Shown here in pieces: positions 1-10,300 of a stretch of DNA of 64,000 nucleotides. Within the stretch, counting starts at the first letter, position 1. Each line of letters opens with the position of its first letter. The notes below the pieces were generated by a model. The model made no database searches. It was not told the DNA's origin and saw only the letters and a program-made list of their open reading frames with translations. The stretch spans positions 17,088 to 81,087 of the forward strand of contig DATDFQ010000006.1 of the NCBI GenBank assembly GCA_036522515.1, given 5' to 3'. This DNA comes from Bacteroidota bacterium (lineage in GTDB: Bacteria > Bacteroidota > Ignavibacteria > UBA10030 > SZUA-254). Made by a program: the position numbers and the translations under genes.

Positions 1-2
1 CC

Positions 3-164
3 GAGCTGCGGGACTCGGCGGTTGCATATAGAGACCTGTACGATTTACACCACCTTTCGAGCGAGGCGGTCTCGCGGAAGTTCCGGCGGTACGCCGTGCT
101 CGACACCGTGACCGCCGGTACGCTCACGTTGTACAAGCTCCGGAATCCGGAGGAGGGAGAATGA
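3..164 (+). CDS. C-terminal end of an unidentified protein (5' truncated by window)
   Basis: An open frame enters from the window edge and ends in a TGA at 162-164, giving 53 visible residues. The tail is rich in Arg, Leu and Glu, with no membrane segment and no recognisable motif. The stop overlaps the ATG of the next glycosyltransferase as ATGA, so the two are probably translationally coupled in one operon. The neighbour suggests cell-surface glycan or lipid-linked sugar work, but the fragment itself does not support a function. Confidence 0.6.
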   Translation, partial: ELRDSAVAYRDLYDLHHLSSEAVSRKFRRYAVLDTVTAGTLTLYKLRNPEEGE

Positions 165-1117
165 ACGCGCGACGCCTCTTCCTGTCCGTTGTCGTACCGA
201 TTTTCAACGAGCAGGAAGTGTTGCCCGAGCTGCAACGGCGCCTCTGCGCCGCACTCGAGGGAATGGGGGAGGATTTTGAAATCATCTATGTCGATGACGG
301 AAGCGCCGACAACTCGTTTCCCTACCTTGCCGCCCTGCACGGATCGGATCCGCGCGTGCGCGTGATCAGTTTCTCGAGGAATTTCGGGCACCAGACGGCG
401 ATCTCCGCGGGAATCGAGTACGCCCGGGGCGACGGAGTGATCGTCATGGACGGAGACCTCCAGGATCCGCCGGAGGTTCTTCCCTCCCTGGTGGAAAAAT
501 GGAAGGAGGGTTTTCAGGTCGTCTACGGCGTGAGGACCCGGCGCAAGGAGAATGTGTTCAAACGGGGAGCCTATTCGCTTTTTTACAAGTTGCTCCACAA
601 AATTTCCTACCTGGATATCCCGATCGATTCAGGCGACTTCGCGATCATGGACCGGTCGGTCGTGCAGATCCTCAAGATGATGCCCGAACGGAACCGGTTC
701 GTCCGGGGCCTGCGCACCTGGATCGGATTCCGCCAGCTCGGCATACCCTACGAGAGGGAAGCGCGGGCGGCGGGAACGCCGAAATACACGTTCGCCAAGC
801 TCCTCAGGCTCGCCTACGACGGGCTGGTCACCTTCTCGTACCATCCCCTGAAACTATCGACGAAGCTCGGGTTCCTCTTTTCGTTTCTCGCCATGGCCGG
901 CGCGGTTTTCATCATTTTTCTGAAGGTGACGCGCGGGTTCATCCCGCAGGGGTGGGCGTCGACCATCGTCGTGCTTCTCTTCGTCAGCGCCCTCCAGTTT
1001 TTCATACTCGGAATCTTCGGGGAATATCTTGGAAGGGTGTTCGAGGAGGTGAAAGGGAGGCCGAAGTTTGTGGTGAGGGGAATGTTGGGTTTCGAGGAGC
1101 CGCCCCCGCCTCATTGA
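161..1117 (+). CDS. GT2 family polyprenyl-phosphate glycosyltransferase (DPM1/GtrB-like)
   Basis: 318 aa. The GT-A fold covers roughly residues 8-230, with a VVPIFNE start, the DDGS nucleotide-binding motif (Asp45-Asp46) and the DGDLQDPPE signature (Asp97, Asp99) characteristic of dolichyl/undecaprenyl-phosphate sugar transferases. Two hydrophobic segments follow at about 233-258 and 267-290, as in GtrB and ArnC. The family moves a sugar from a nucleotide donor to a polyprenyl phosphate at the inner membrane. A purine-rich GGAGGGAG lies just before the ATG, which overlaps the upstream stop. It converges with the GT39-like gene, and the two 3' ends overlap by 7 bp. The sugar cannot be told from sequence. 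Confidence 0.9.
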   Translation: MNARRLFLSVVVPIFNEQEVLPELQRRLCAALEGMGEDFEIIYVDDGSADNSFPYLAALHGSDPRVRVISFSRNFGHQTAISAGIEYARGDGVIVMDGDLQDPPEVLPSLVEKWKEGFQVVYGVRTRRKENVFKRGAYSLFYKLLHKISYLDIPIDSGDFAIMDRSVVQILKMMPERNRFVRGLRTWIGFRQLGIPYEREARAAGTPKYTFAKLLRLAYDGLVTFSYHPLKLSTKLGFLFSFLAMAGAVFIIFLKVTRGFIPQGWASTIVVLLFVSALQFFILGIFGEYLGRVFEEVKGRPKFVVRGMLGFEEPPPPH

Positions 1118-2562
1118 CCGGCCCCGGGAGGTTGTCTGTAGAGTGTGACGATCATCCCCATATGCGCCTCTCCGGGAAAGCGGCGCTCGGCCCCCTTCGA
1201 GAAATGTCCGTCCATATACGTCCGGATCCCGTTCGGAACGTCGAGAGAAACATACACGAAGGCGGCGGCGGTATCGACCAGTTCCCCGAGGGGGTTGTCG
1301 AGGTAGGCCTCGTCGACCTGCCGGGCCGCTCCGTGATAATAGTAATTCAGAAGAGGGGCGAACGACCGGGGACGGATCAGGATCCCGGCCCCCGATCGGG
1401 CCAGGCTGTCGGCATAGACCGCCACGTCACGGACGTTCGATTTGGACCAGGAGTAATACCGGTACGATCCCATCGCGCCCGCCGCGAGCAGGAGAGCGGG
1501 AAGAAGGAGGACCCGGCCCCGGAAGATCCGGCTCGTCGAGAGTGCTCCGATCGCGACGCAAAAAAGCGGGAAGGCGATCACGGTATACCGGTACCAAAGG
1601 AATACTTCCGGTTTCACGTAGGAGATAAGATAGGGGATGAGCAGCGTGCCTCCCAGGCACGCCAGCATCACCCGCAGGTTGGTGCTTTCCGGGTTGCGAA
1701 ACCACGAGACGGCCGCCGCGGCGACGAATGCGATCGCGGACGCGACGCCGGCGGTCCTCTCGACCGGCCCTCCGTCGAAGACGGAGGATGCCATCCTGAA
1801 ATAGGTCCCCGAGTAGGCGCCCGCGAGCCAGAGGGGCTCCCTCCAGCCCGGCGATTCGACCCAAAACCATTCCGACGGTGAGCCGCCGCCGGACTGGTGC
1901 ATGAGGGTCGGGACTTCGGGTAGATACAGAATCACGATGGCGATCCAGCTCAGGAGGAGCCCCTTGCTGGCCGCATAGAGGGAGCCCCGCTGCAGCCCCG
2001 CGTAGACCACATGCGAAGCCAGGACGAAGATCCCCCAGTGATGCGTATAAAGAAGCGCGAGAGAGCTGACCGCGTAGATGAGCCCTGAACCGGTATTGCG
2101 GGCGGTCAGGAGCTTCGGAAATGAGCAACAACTGGTCAGGGCGAGGCAGGCTGCCAGCGCGTAGGGCCGTCCTTCCTGCGAGTATGCGAGATGGAAGGGG
2201 GCCACCAGGCAAAGCGCTCCGGAGACGAGGCCTGCCGCCATACCGAACATCCCTGAGCACCACCAGAAGACAAGGCCGACTGTCAACGAACCGGCGGCGG
2301 CGGAGATCAGCCGCAACGCCCATGCGGACGGTCCGAATGCCGAAAGCGCAAAGTGGAGGAGGTAGAAAAAGAGAGGGGGATGATGATACTGCGCGGCCAG
2401 CGACGATTGTATCGCGGAAACGGGGGCCGTCGCGACCTCGAGCGAAAACATCTCGTCATTCCAGAGGGGCTGGTTCTCGAGGTGAAAAAACCGGAGCCCG
2501 GCTCCCGCCGCGACGAACGCGCATGCGATCAGGACGCGTCGCGACGCATCTCCCCCCATCAA
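1111..2562 (-). CDS. GT39/ArnT-like integral membrane glycosyltransferase
   Basis: 483 aa with about ten hydrophobic helices. After the first helix comes a periplasmic loop with WNDE (Asp36-Glu37), the acidic pair that serves as catalytic site in protein O-mannosyltransferase/ArnT-type GT-C enzymes. A YHHPPLF motif follows near residue 59. Such enzymes transfer a sugar from a polyprenyl-phosphate donor on the periplasmic side. The convergent GT2 gene makes that donor type, so the two could work in series, though they are on opposite strands. The ATG overlaps the stop of the upstream barrel gene as ATGA, so the pair looks like one operon. Acceptor unknown. Confidence 0.82.
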   Translation of the reverse strand: MMGGDASRRVLIACAFVAAGAGLRFFHLENQPLWNDEMFSLEVATAPVSAIQSSLAAQYHHPPLFFYLLHFALSAFGPSAWALRLISAAAGSLTVGLVFWWCSGMFGMAAGLVSGALCLVAPFHLAYSQEGRPYALAACLALTSCCSFPKLLTARNTGSGLIYAVSSLALLYTHHWGIFVLASHVVYAGLQRGSLYAASKGLLLSWIAIVILYLPEVPTLMHQSGGGSPSEWFWVESPGWREPLWLAGAYSGTYFRMASSVFDGGPVERTAGVASAIAFVAAAAVSWFRNPESTNLRVMLACLGGTLLIPYLISYVKPEVFLWYRYTVIAFPLFCVAIGALSTSRIFRGRVLLLPALLLAAGAMGSYRYYSWSKSNVRDVAVYADSLARSGAGILIRPRSFAPLLNYYYHGAARQVDEAYLDNPLGELVDTAAAFVYVSLDVPNGIRTYMDGHFSKGAERRFPGEAHMGMIVTLYRQPPGAGQ

Positions 2563-3911
2563 AACTCGAATGAAATTCCGAGAAGGATCACGCTCTTGTC
2601 GAACGCATAGTAGGGCGCGTTGGAATCGTTCCGCACGTGGTGAAACTCTGCTTCGGGAGTCAGAACCTTCCCTGGTCCGAGGGAAATGGGGAGCGCGAGC
2701 GTGAGGTCGGTCTCATAGCGGCGGTCGTCCCGGTGGCTCGCGAGCGTGAGAGAATCCGCGAGGTCCATGGCGGGAGCTCCATAGCGCTTGCGCTGGTAGA
2801 GCTGCCTGGCGCTTAACCTGAGGCCGAGGGGAAGCCGCTGATTGAGCTGAAGCGAAAAGCCGTCCGCGGTGTACGCGAAGTGGTCGTCGAAGATTTCATC
2901 GTCGCCCGCGAAGAGCCCGGTTGCGCCCCGATCGCCCGGGGCTCCGCCCAATTGCGCCGGAAGAATGCGAGCCGCCGCCGAGGGCGCCCCATACCGGATG
3001 TAGCCGGCCGTCACCTCGGAGCCGCTGTCGATGGTCTGCTTCCAGGTCGCCGAGAGGGTAAACTGGTCCACCGAGGGAGTGGTGAAGACGAAGGTGCTTT
3101 CACGCACGCCGCCGTTTCCAAGCCCGAACCCCTTGCCGTGACCGGAGGAATTCCTGAAGCGGACGGTGTCGGTGAAGGTGGAAGACCCCGTGTAATTCTT
3201 GAACGCGTACGCGGGCGTCACGGCGATCCACGATCCCTTGAGGAGATCGGATCCGATCGTCAATCCGGCGATATGCTGCATGTTCGATATTGCGGAGACG
3301 TTCGGATAGACGTGAACCGAGAATACGTAGGACGGTCTGAGGCTGAACCGGGGCCCAACCGGCTGCCGGACCGACGCCAGCGCATCGACAGTCCAGTTGT
3401 CATGGACGATCGGGTTTCCGAAGGGGGTCGGAATGTCCCTGTCAAATTGGGAGCCCCCCATCACGTTGAAGAAGAGGTACCGGTCGGAGCTATCGGAGTG
3501 GACGGTCGGGCCCCCTCCGGGCGCCCTGGCGCCCGAGAGGAGCCGTAGAGAGTCTGTCGGCTCATCCGAGGAATCCGCCTCGGATTCTTCCTCTTCATCA
3601 GCGTTCTCGATATGATAGAGGGCGCTGAAGGAAAGGAGGTGGACATGATAGTTCCTTGCGGGGAGATCCCGGAAGAACTGGCCGGCGCCTTCATAGGAGG
3701 CGGTCAGCGACGCCTGATCGAAGTCCCAGTCCTGCGTCACCTGGAGCTGGGCCTGCGTGATCTGATCGGAAGTCGGGAGATAGATATCAAAAATGTTCTC
3801 GTCGTAGAGGCTCGAGGTCCCGACGGTGAAGGTCTGCCCCTGCGAGGAGAGAGGGAGCAGGACGGCGAAGACAAGAGGGGTGAGCAGGAGCCGGTGGACA
3901 CGGGCCGCCAT
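2559..3911 (-). CDS. Putative outer-membrane beta-barrel protein
   Basis: 450 aa. The N-terminus is a clear signal peptide (two Arg, a Leu/Pro-rich hydrophobic core, cleavage near SQGQ). The rest alternates polar and hydrophobic residues with many aromatics, and the chain ends in a terminal Phe (SFEF), as outer-membrane barrels do. Around residues 103-120 sits a very acidic stretch rich in Glu, Asp and Ser, likely a surface loop. No enzyme motif is seen. It is the first gene of a two-gene operon with the GT39-like enzyme, so a role in exporting or anchoring a surface polymer is possible, but that is inference. Confidence 0.65.
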   Translation of the reverse strand: MAARVHRLLLTPLVFAVLLPLSSQGQTFTVGTSSLYDENIFDIYLPTSDQITQAQLQVTQDWDFDQASLTASYEGAGQFFRDLPARNYHVHLLSFSALYHIENADEEEESEADSSDEPTDSLRLLSGARAPGGGPTVHSDSSDRYLFFNVMGGSQFDRDIPTPFGNPIVHDNWTVDALASVRQPVGPRFSLRPSYVFSVHVYPNVSAISNMQHIAGLTIGSDLLKGSWIAVTPAYAFKNYTGSSTFTDTVRFRNSSGHGKGFGLGNGGVRESTFVFTTPSVDQFTLSATWKQTIDSGSEVTAGYIRYGAPSAAARILPAQLGGAPGDRGATGLFAGDDEIFDDHFAYTADGFSLQLNQRLPLGLRLSARQLYQRKRYGAPAMDLADSLTLASHRDDRRYETDLTLALPISLGPGKVLTPEAEFHHVRNDSNAPYYAFDKSVILLGISFEF

Positions 3912-4252
3912 CTGTTTCAGAATTTAATGTTGTGGGGAATCAAATCGTTTCTTTTGCCGTTCCGCTCTGAATCGATGATACTCAATTCGGCGGAAAAAGG
4001 CAACAGTCTCCCAAGTACGTCTCGTTCCGCCGCTCTGCGGCGGAATGCATATTGGGACGCTCTGCGTCCCCTCATGGTTGCGGCGCAGAGCGCCGCGGTC
4101 TGCGTTCCCACGCAGAGCGTGGGAACGAGTCGGGAAGGTTCAACCTGCTCACGATTTGATTTCTATCCTAATTATTCTAAATTCATACTCTCCGTATCGG
4201 ACGAAAGACCCGGTTTCTCCGGAATTATTCCATTAACCTTGAAGGACGAGAG
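3912..4252. repeat. Intergenic region with cluster of four short hairpin repeats (4025-4126)
   Basis: No gene is visible here. Four consecutive perfect or near-perfect hairpins lie at about 4025-4045, 4054-4070, 4080-4096 and 4104-4126. They share a core close to GCTCTGCG or its complement and have different outer stems. The last unit (GTTCCCACGC...GCGTGGGAAC) is nearly the same as half of the repeats at 35.7-35.9 kb. This looks like a dispersed palindromic (REP/BIME-like) family. It sits between divergent genes, so a terminator role is less likely. Confidence 0.7.
4156..4183 (+). promoter_or_regulatory. Possible promoter for the glucan phosphorylase
   Basis: TTGATT, a 16-bp AT-rich spacer and TAAATT lie about 70 bp before the TTG start of the phosphorylase gene, in the only AT-rich stretch of this gap. 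The match to a sigma-70-type promoter is fair rather than strong. Confidence 0.3.
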
Positions 4253-6382
4253 TTGAACAAAGCAAGGAATGAGAGCGCTGCGCTCATCACGCGGCTCCAC
4301 GCGCTCTCGCATAATCTCTGGTGGAGTTGGAATCCGCGTGCGCAGCAGATCTTCGAAGAACTCTCACCGCTTATCTGGGAATCGAGCAATCACAATCCTG
4401 TCGCTGTCCTGGCGCAGTTCTCCGACTCCGAGCTTTCCGCCCATCTCGGCGATCCCGATTTTCTGCGGCGCCTGACTCCGGTCCTGGGCAGTTTCGAGGA
4501 GTACATGAAGAAAAGCCCCCGCTGGGAGGGAGCGCCCCACCTTCCAAAAGGTCAACCCGCAATCGCCTATTTCTGCGCGGAATTCGGCATTCATGAGTGC
4601 CTTCCGTTCTATTCGGGGGGCCTCGGCGTGCTCGCCGGAGACCACGTCAAATCCTCCAGCGACCTCGGGCTTCCTCTGATCGGAGTAGGCCTGTTTTACC
4701 GACAAGGATATTTTCAGCAGCATATCGATCCGGGGGGGAACCAGCAGGAAAGCTATCCGACGACGGACCCCGCCGTGATCCCGGTGGAACTTGTCAGGGG
4801 AGAGGACGGCGAGCGTCTTCTTTCGAGCGTCACGATCGGGGCGAGCATCGTCCACTTCCAGGCCTGGAGTATCAGCGTGGGGAGATGCCTCGTCTATCTT
4901 CTCGACACGGATGTGCCCGAAAACCCCGAGCATTTCCGCGGTCTGACCGCGCTCGCGTACGGCGGCGACATGAACACGAGAATCCGGCAGGAAATCCTCC
5001 TCGGAATCGGAGGAGTCCGGCTCGTGCGGGTGCTCGGGCTTAAGCCTTCGATTTTTCACATGAACGAAGGGCATGCGGCGTTCCTCACACTGGAGCTCCT
5101 GCGGGAGGAACTCTCGAAGGGGAAGAGCAAGGAAAAAGCCGAGCTTGCGGTGAAGGATTTATGCATCTTCACGACCCATACGCCGGTGCCCGCGGGGCAT
5201 GACCGATTTCCGGCGGACCTCGTCGAATTCACTCTCCGGCCCTACCTCGAAGGCATGAACATGACCGTGGCGGATCTCATGGAATACGGGAATGTGCCGA
5301 AGGCGGAGCATAAAAACGAGTTCACGATGACGATCCTCGGGCTGAGGCTTTCCCGGGCAGCGAACGCGGTGAGCAGGAAGCACACTGAGATCTCCCGGAT
5401 CATGTGGAAGGACCTGACCCCGGGGAAGGATCCTTCGAAGGTGCCCATCGGATCGGTCACCAACGGCGTTCACGTCACCAGCTGGGCGGGCAAGACCTGC
5501 TGGGAATTCTGGGACAGGCACAACTCGCACAGATGGAAGGAGCATTTCAGCGACCCGAAATTCTGGCACCATGTGACGGATCCTGAGGTTGTCTCCGACG
5601 AGGAGCTATGGGCGCTCCGGTATTCGTTGCGCCGCGAGCTGATCGAATTCGTCCGGACGAGGGCCCGCCAGCAGCATGCGTTCGGCGGGGCGAGCGGGGA
5701 GGAAGCCGTCTACCGTCTCCTCTCTTTCGATGCGCTCACCCTCGGCTACGCGCGGCGTTTCGCGCCCTACAAGCGCGCGCCGTTGATTTTTTCGGACCTG
5801 TCGCGGTCCCTGCAGCTCTTCAACGACCTTAAACGCCCCGTGCAGATTATTTATGCGGGGAAGGCGCATCCCCGCGACGGGGAGGGGAAGGAGTTCCTCA
5901 GGAGAATCATCGAGGTCACGCGCGGCAATTCATTCTTCGGGAAGGTCATCTTCCTGGAGAATTACGACATGAACGTCGCCCGGCGCCTCGTCTCCGGATG
6001 CGACGTATGGCTGAACACGCCGCGCCGGCCGCTGGAGGCGAGCGGCACAAGCGGCCAGAAGATAGCGATCAACGGCGGGCTTCATCTGAGCATTCTCGAC
6101 GGGTGGTGGGCTGAGGCGTACAACGGAAGGAACGGGTGGGCGATCGGCGGCTCGGCGGACGACCATGCCCCTCCGGAGGAGGTCGACCGGCGCGACGCCG
6201 AGTCGCTCTACGAGACCCTGACCAACGATGTCATTCCGCTTTTTTATGACCGCGACCGGAGTGGGATTCCGAGGAAGTGGATCGCCCGCATTCGAAACAC
6301 GATGCGCTCGATCATACCGAAGTACAACACGGACCGGATGGTGGGGGAATACGCCGAAAGGATGTACTTCCCGCACCGGTAA
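4253..6382 (+). CDS. glgP: Alpha-glucan (glycogen/maltodextrin) phosphorylase, short GT35 form
   Basis: 709 aa, cytosolic. It belongs to the shorter GT35 phosphorylases that release glucose-1-phosphate from alpha-1,4-glucans. Supporting motifs are NLWWSWN near the N-terminus, HMNEGHAAF, THTPVPAGHD, and the PLP-binding stretch EASGTSGQK, with the Schiff-base lysine at about residue 603. Most relatives have Met where this one has Gln before that Lys. The start is TTG with an AAGGACGAG ribosome site just upstream; no ATG fits the conserved N-terminus. It probably consumes oligosaccharides brought in by the MalEFG/MalK-type importer encoded in this window. Confidence 0.93.
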   Translation: MNKARNESAALITRLHALSHNLWWSWNPRAQQIFEELSPLIWESSNHNPVAVLAQFSDSELSAHLGDPDFLRRLTPVLGSFEEYMKKSPRWEGAPHLPKGQPAIAYFCAEFGIHECLPFYSGGLGVLAGDHVKSSSDLGLPLIGVGLFYRQGYFQQHIDPGGNQQESYPTTDPAVIPVELVRGEDGERLLSSVTIGASIVHFQAWSISVGRCLVYLLDTDVPENPEHFRGLTALAYGGDMNTRIRQEILLGIGGVRLVRVLGLKPSIFHMNEGHAAFLTLELLREELSKGKSKEKAELAVKDLCIFTTHTPVPAGHDRFPADLVEFTLRPYLEGMNMTVADLMEYGNVPKAEHKNEFTMTILGLRLSRAANAVSRKHTEISRIMWKDLTPGKDPSKVPIGSVTNGVHVTSWAGKTCWEFWDRHNSHRWKEHFSDPKFWHHVTDPEVVSDEELWALRYSLRRELIEFVRTRARQQHAFGGASGEEAVYRLLSFDALTLGYARRFAPYKRAPLIFSDLSRSLQLFNDLKRPVQIIYAGKAHPRDGEGKEFLRRIIEVTRGNSFFGKVIFLENYDMNVARRLVSGCDVWLNTPRRPLEASGTSGQKIAINGGLHLSILDGWWAEAYNGRNGWAIGGSADDHAPPEEVDRRDAESLYETLTNDVIPLFYDRDRSGIPRKWIARIRNTMRSIIPKYNTDRMVGEYAERMYFPHR

Positions 6383-6383
6383 C

Positions 6384-6473
6384 CGCGACCTGAAGGTCGC
6401 GTGTAGCTTAACGCAGGCTAAAGCCTGCGCCTGCCAAGCCCGAAGGATCGGTAGGCGCGACCTTCAGGTCGCG
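6384..6473. repeat. Palindromic repeat cluster between convergent genes
   Basis: Two copies of an 18-bp palindrome with stem CGCGACC/GGTCGCG (6384-6401 and 6456-6473, the second inverted) flank a third hairpin with stem GCAGGC/GCCTGC (6413-6428). The units are of the same design as those at 35.7-35.9 kb and 59.8 kb. It lies between the stops of convergent genes and could also end transcription, though there is no T-run. Confidence 0.75.
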
Positions 6474-6489
6474 TGCCCTTTGACGCAGC

Positions 6490-8941
6490 CTACCGCGCGC
6501 TAATGCGCATCTCGCCGAGAGTATCCTCACAACGGACCGTTAGAATTTTTCCCTTCCGGTCGTAAGACCAGCCTGTCTGCTCCCGCGAGGGTTTGGATCC
6601 TTTTAGTTTCGGAACGTCCACTCCGTCGACCGCTACCGATCCCGGCGGCGAAGCCACCGCGTGAAATTCGACCGCGAGCCTCCTGGGGGGAGGGCGGTAG
6701 GAACCCTCGGGAGCCGAAAGGACAAGCTCATGCAGAGCGCTGTCGGAGCGGGCGGCCATCGCCCTCAGGCAGTACTGCCCCGACTGGTAGTCGAAAGAGA
6801 TCCCGTCGTCCTCGTACATCGTGCTGAGCGATGCCGGGGAGGGAAAGACCTGTAGCGTGAGCGGATCGACAGGCGCTTCGTCGGAGTACTGCACCGGCTG
6901 CTGCGCCGGGATGATCGACCCCGCTTTCACGAAGAGGGGGATCCTGTCGATCGGCGCTTCGACCCGCGCCATCCCGGGGCCGGCGTATCTCTCGCCGGTC
7001 CAATAATCATACCAGACACCGGAAGGAAGCCGCACGTCCCGTTTCGTCGCCCCGGGCCAGAGGACGGGAGCGACAAGGAACGCGTCTCCGAACAGGAAGT
7101 CCCGCTCATCCCACATCGTATTCTTGTCGCCCGGGTAGTCGAAGAAGAGAGGGCGCATCAGGGGGATTCCGGTTTTCGAAGCCTGGTAGAATTGCGAGTA
7201 AATATACGGGAGGAGTTTGTAGCGCAGCTCGATCGATTTCCTGTTGATCTTCTCGTAGGCATTGCCGTAGGACCATGGCTCCTGATCGGGGGTGCCTTTT
7301 TCGGTGTGCGTCCGCATGAGCGGAGTAAAGACTCCCAGCTGCAACCAGCGCGCGTAAAGCTCTCCACCCGGCGCGCCGACAAACCCCCCAATATCCGTTC
7401 CCACGAACGGCTGTCCGGAAATGCTAAGGTTCAGGCACATCGGCACCGCCAGTTCGAGATGTTCCCAGGAACTGATGTTGTCGCCTGTCCATGCCGCCGC
7501 ATACCGGTGTCCCCCGGCATAGCTCGCCCTGGTGAGAACGAAGGGCCGCTCGTTGGGCCGGAGTTTGAGCAAACCCTCACGAGTCCCGCGCGCCATCTGC
7601 ATTCCATAGACGTTGTGATTCTTCCTGTGATCGCTCGGGACGCCGTCGCCGTCATGGAGGACGCTGAGATCGAAGGTCTTGGTCGGGACGTCGAAGACGG
7701 CGGGTTCGTTCATGTCGTTCCAGAATCCCTTGATCCCTGTCTCGGCCAGCCCCTTATAAAGCGTCCCCCACCATTCGCGGGTCTTGCGGCTCGTGAAATC
7801 GGGAAAGACGCAGGTCCCGGGCCAGACCCTTCCGGTGAAATAGTTCCCACCGGGATATTTCACGAAGTGGTTTCCCCTGATTCCGTCGTCGTAAACAGGG
7901 TACCCCGCCTCCTGCTTGATTCCGGGGTCAATGATCGTGACGATCTTGAAACCGTCCTCGGCGAGGTCCCCTGCCATTTTTTTCGGATCCGGGAAACGGT
8001 TCGTGTCCCACGTAAAGCACCTGTATCCGTCCATGTAGTCGATGTCCAGGTAGATGACATCGCAGGGGATTTTCTTGCTCCGAAACGTCGATGCGATCTC
8101 CCTCACACGCGATTCGGGGTAATAGCTGTAGCGGCATTGCTGGTAGGCGATCGCCCATTTCGGCGGCAGAGGCATCGTGCCGGTGAGACGGGAAAACTTC
8201 CGGAGCACTTCGGCGGGTGTCGGACCGTAGATGAAGTAGTAGTTGAGCTCCCCGCCGAGGGCCCCGAACGAGTACTGGTCCGGGTTCTCCTTCCCCATGT
8301 TGAAGTAGGTGAAATAGGTGTTGTCGAAGAAGATTCCGTACGCCGTTCCGTTGCGGATTCCGTAAAAGAAGGGGATCGACTCGTAGAGCGGGTCCGTGTC
8401 CGCGTGATAAGCGGGGATGTCGGAATTCCACATCGACATCGATTTCCACTTCTTCCCGAGGGGGCCGGCTTTTTCGCCGAATCCGAAATAGGACTCATCT
8501 GCCGGCATTCTCTTCCAGCAAGCTTTCTCGTTCCCCGACCAGCCCATCCCCTTCGCCGGGTCGTCCTCATTGAGGAGGGTTCCCGCGGAATCGTAAAATG
8601 AAATGCGGCAGGGCGAGCGTTCCACCCGGACTTTCAGCCGGGAGGTGGCGAGTTCGACCGCGTGGGGGGTTTCCCTGAGCGTGAAACGGGAGTCGCCGGG
8701 ATTCCGGTCGACCACGGACCATGAGCTGTCGGGGGAGAAGTTCCCGTCCGGCGACATTCGGATGCGAACGATATCGGGGGCGAGTACCGCGAGGAGGATT
8801 TTCGCAGGGTCCGCGGAAATCAGGAGCCCGTGCACCGCGGAGTCGACGCCGGTGACCGGGCCGATCGATCTCCACTGAGACCGGGCCGGCTGCGGGAGGA
8901 CAAGGGGAGCCGTGGCCATTGCGATCAGGATCAGGCCGCGC

Positions 8942-8952
<11 letters not shown>
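6490..8952 (-). CDS. GH31 family alpha-glucosidase, secreted
   Basis: About 820 aa from the TTG at 8952. The GH31 nucleophile motif WNDMNEP is at Asp413 and the acid/base Asp is in WTGDN (about 491), followed by the conserved VGTDIGGF. An N-terminal beta domain and a C-terminal beta sandwich complete the family layout. Choosing TTG 8952 gives a signal peptide (MRCKRG, hydrophobic core, ARSQ) and an 11-bp overlap with the stop of the upstream ATPase gene, with GAGAAGG upstream. An ATG at 8919 is the alternative; a longer reading would run deep into the ATPase gene. It likely trims alpha-glucosides in the periplasm or at the surface. Alpha-xylosidase activity cannot be excluded. Confidence 0.9.
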
Positions 8953-10042
<1,090 letters not shown>

Positions 10043-10141
10043 GGGGCGGGGTGGCAATTGTGGGGGTGAAAATCTTCCGCCAATATACGGAGTCTCCGGG
10101 GCAATCTCAACCCCGGGGCGGAATCCGGCAGTGTCCCATTT

Positions 10142-10220
10142 TGTCATCCTGAGCGAAGCGAAGGATCTCGCAGAACGGAAAGATGAGATCCTTCGGTCGC
10201 TACGCTCCCTCAGGATGACA
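10142..10220. repeat. Imperfect palindromic repeat, TGTCATCCTGAG family
   Basis: A 79-bp element starts TGTCATCCTGAGCGAAGCGA and ends in the inverse complement CTCAGGATGACA. Both arms carry AAGGATCT/AGATCCTT and an AGCGAAG-like motif. Closely similar copies lie at 19632-19710 and 46889-46950, and a diverged one at about 58936-59017. It can form a long stem. It sits between divergently transcribed genes here. Confidence 0.8.
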
Positions 10221-10271
10221 TATTCGTTGAAAGCGAGTCACGAGCCCGAATCCGGTGAGCTCCGGATGGGT

Positions 10272-10300
10272 TTGAAATTCTGTACCTGAAAACGTACTTT
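10272..10300 (+). promoter_or_regulatory. Possible promoter of the sensor-kinase operon
   Basis: TTGAAA (10272-10277), a 17-bp spacer and TACTTT (10295-10300) lie directly at the 5' edge of the kinase gene. If it is real, transcription starts near 10307. The TTG at 10299 could then not be the start, and translation would begin at or near the GTG at 10308, almost leaderless. Confidence 0.35.
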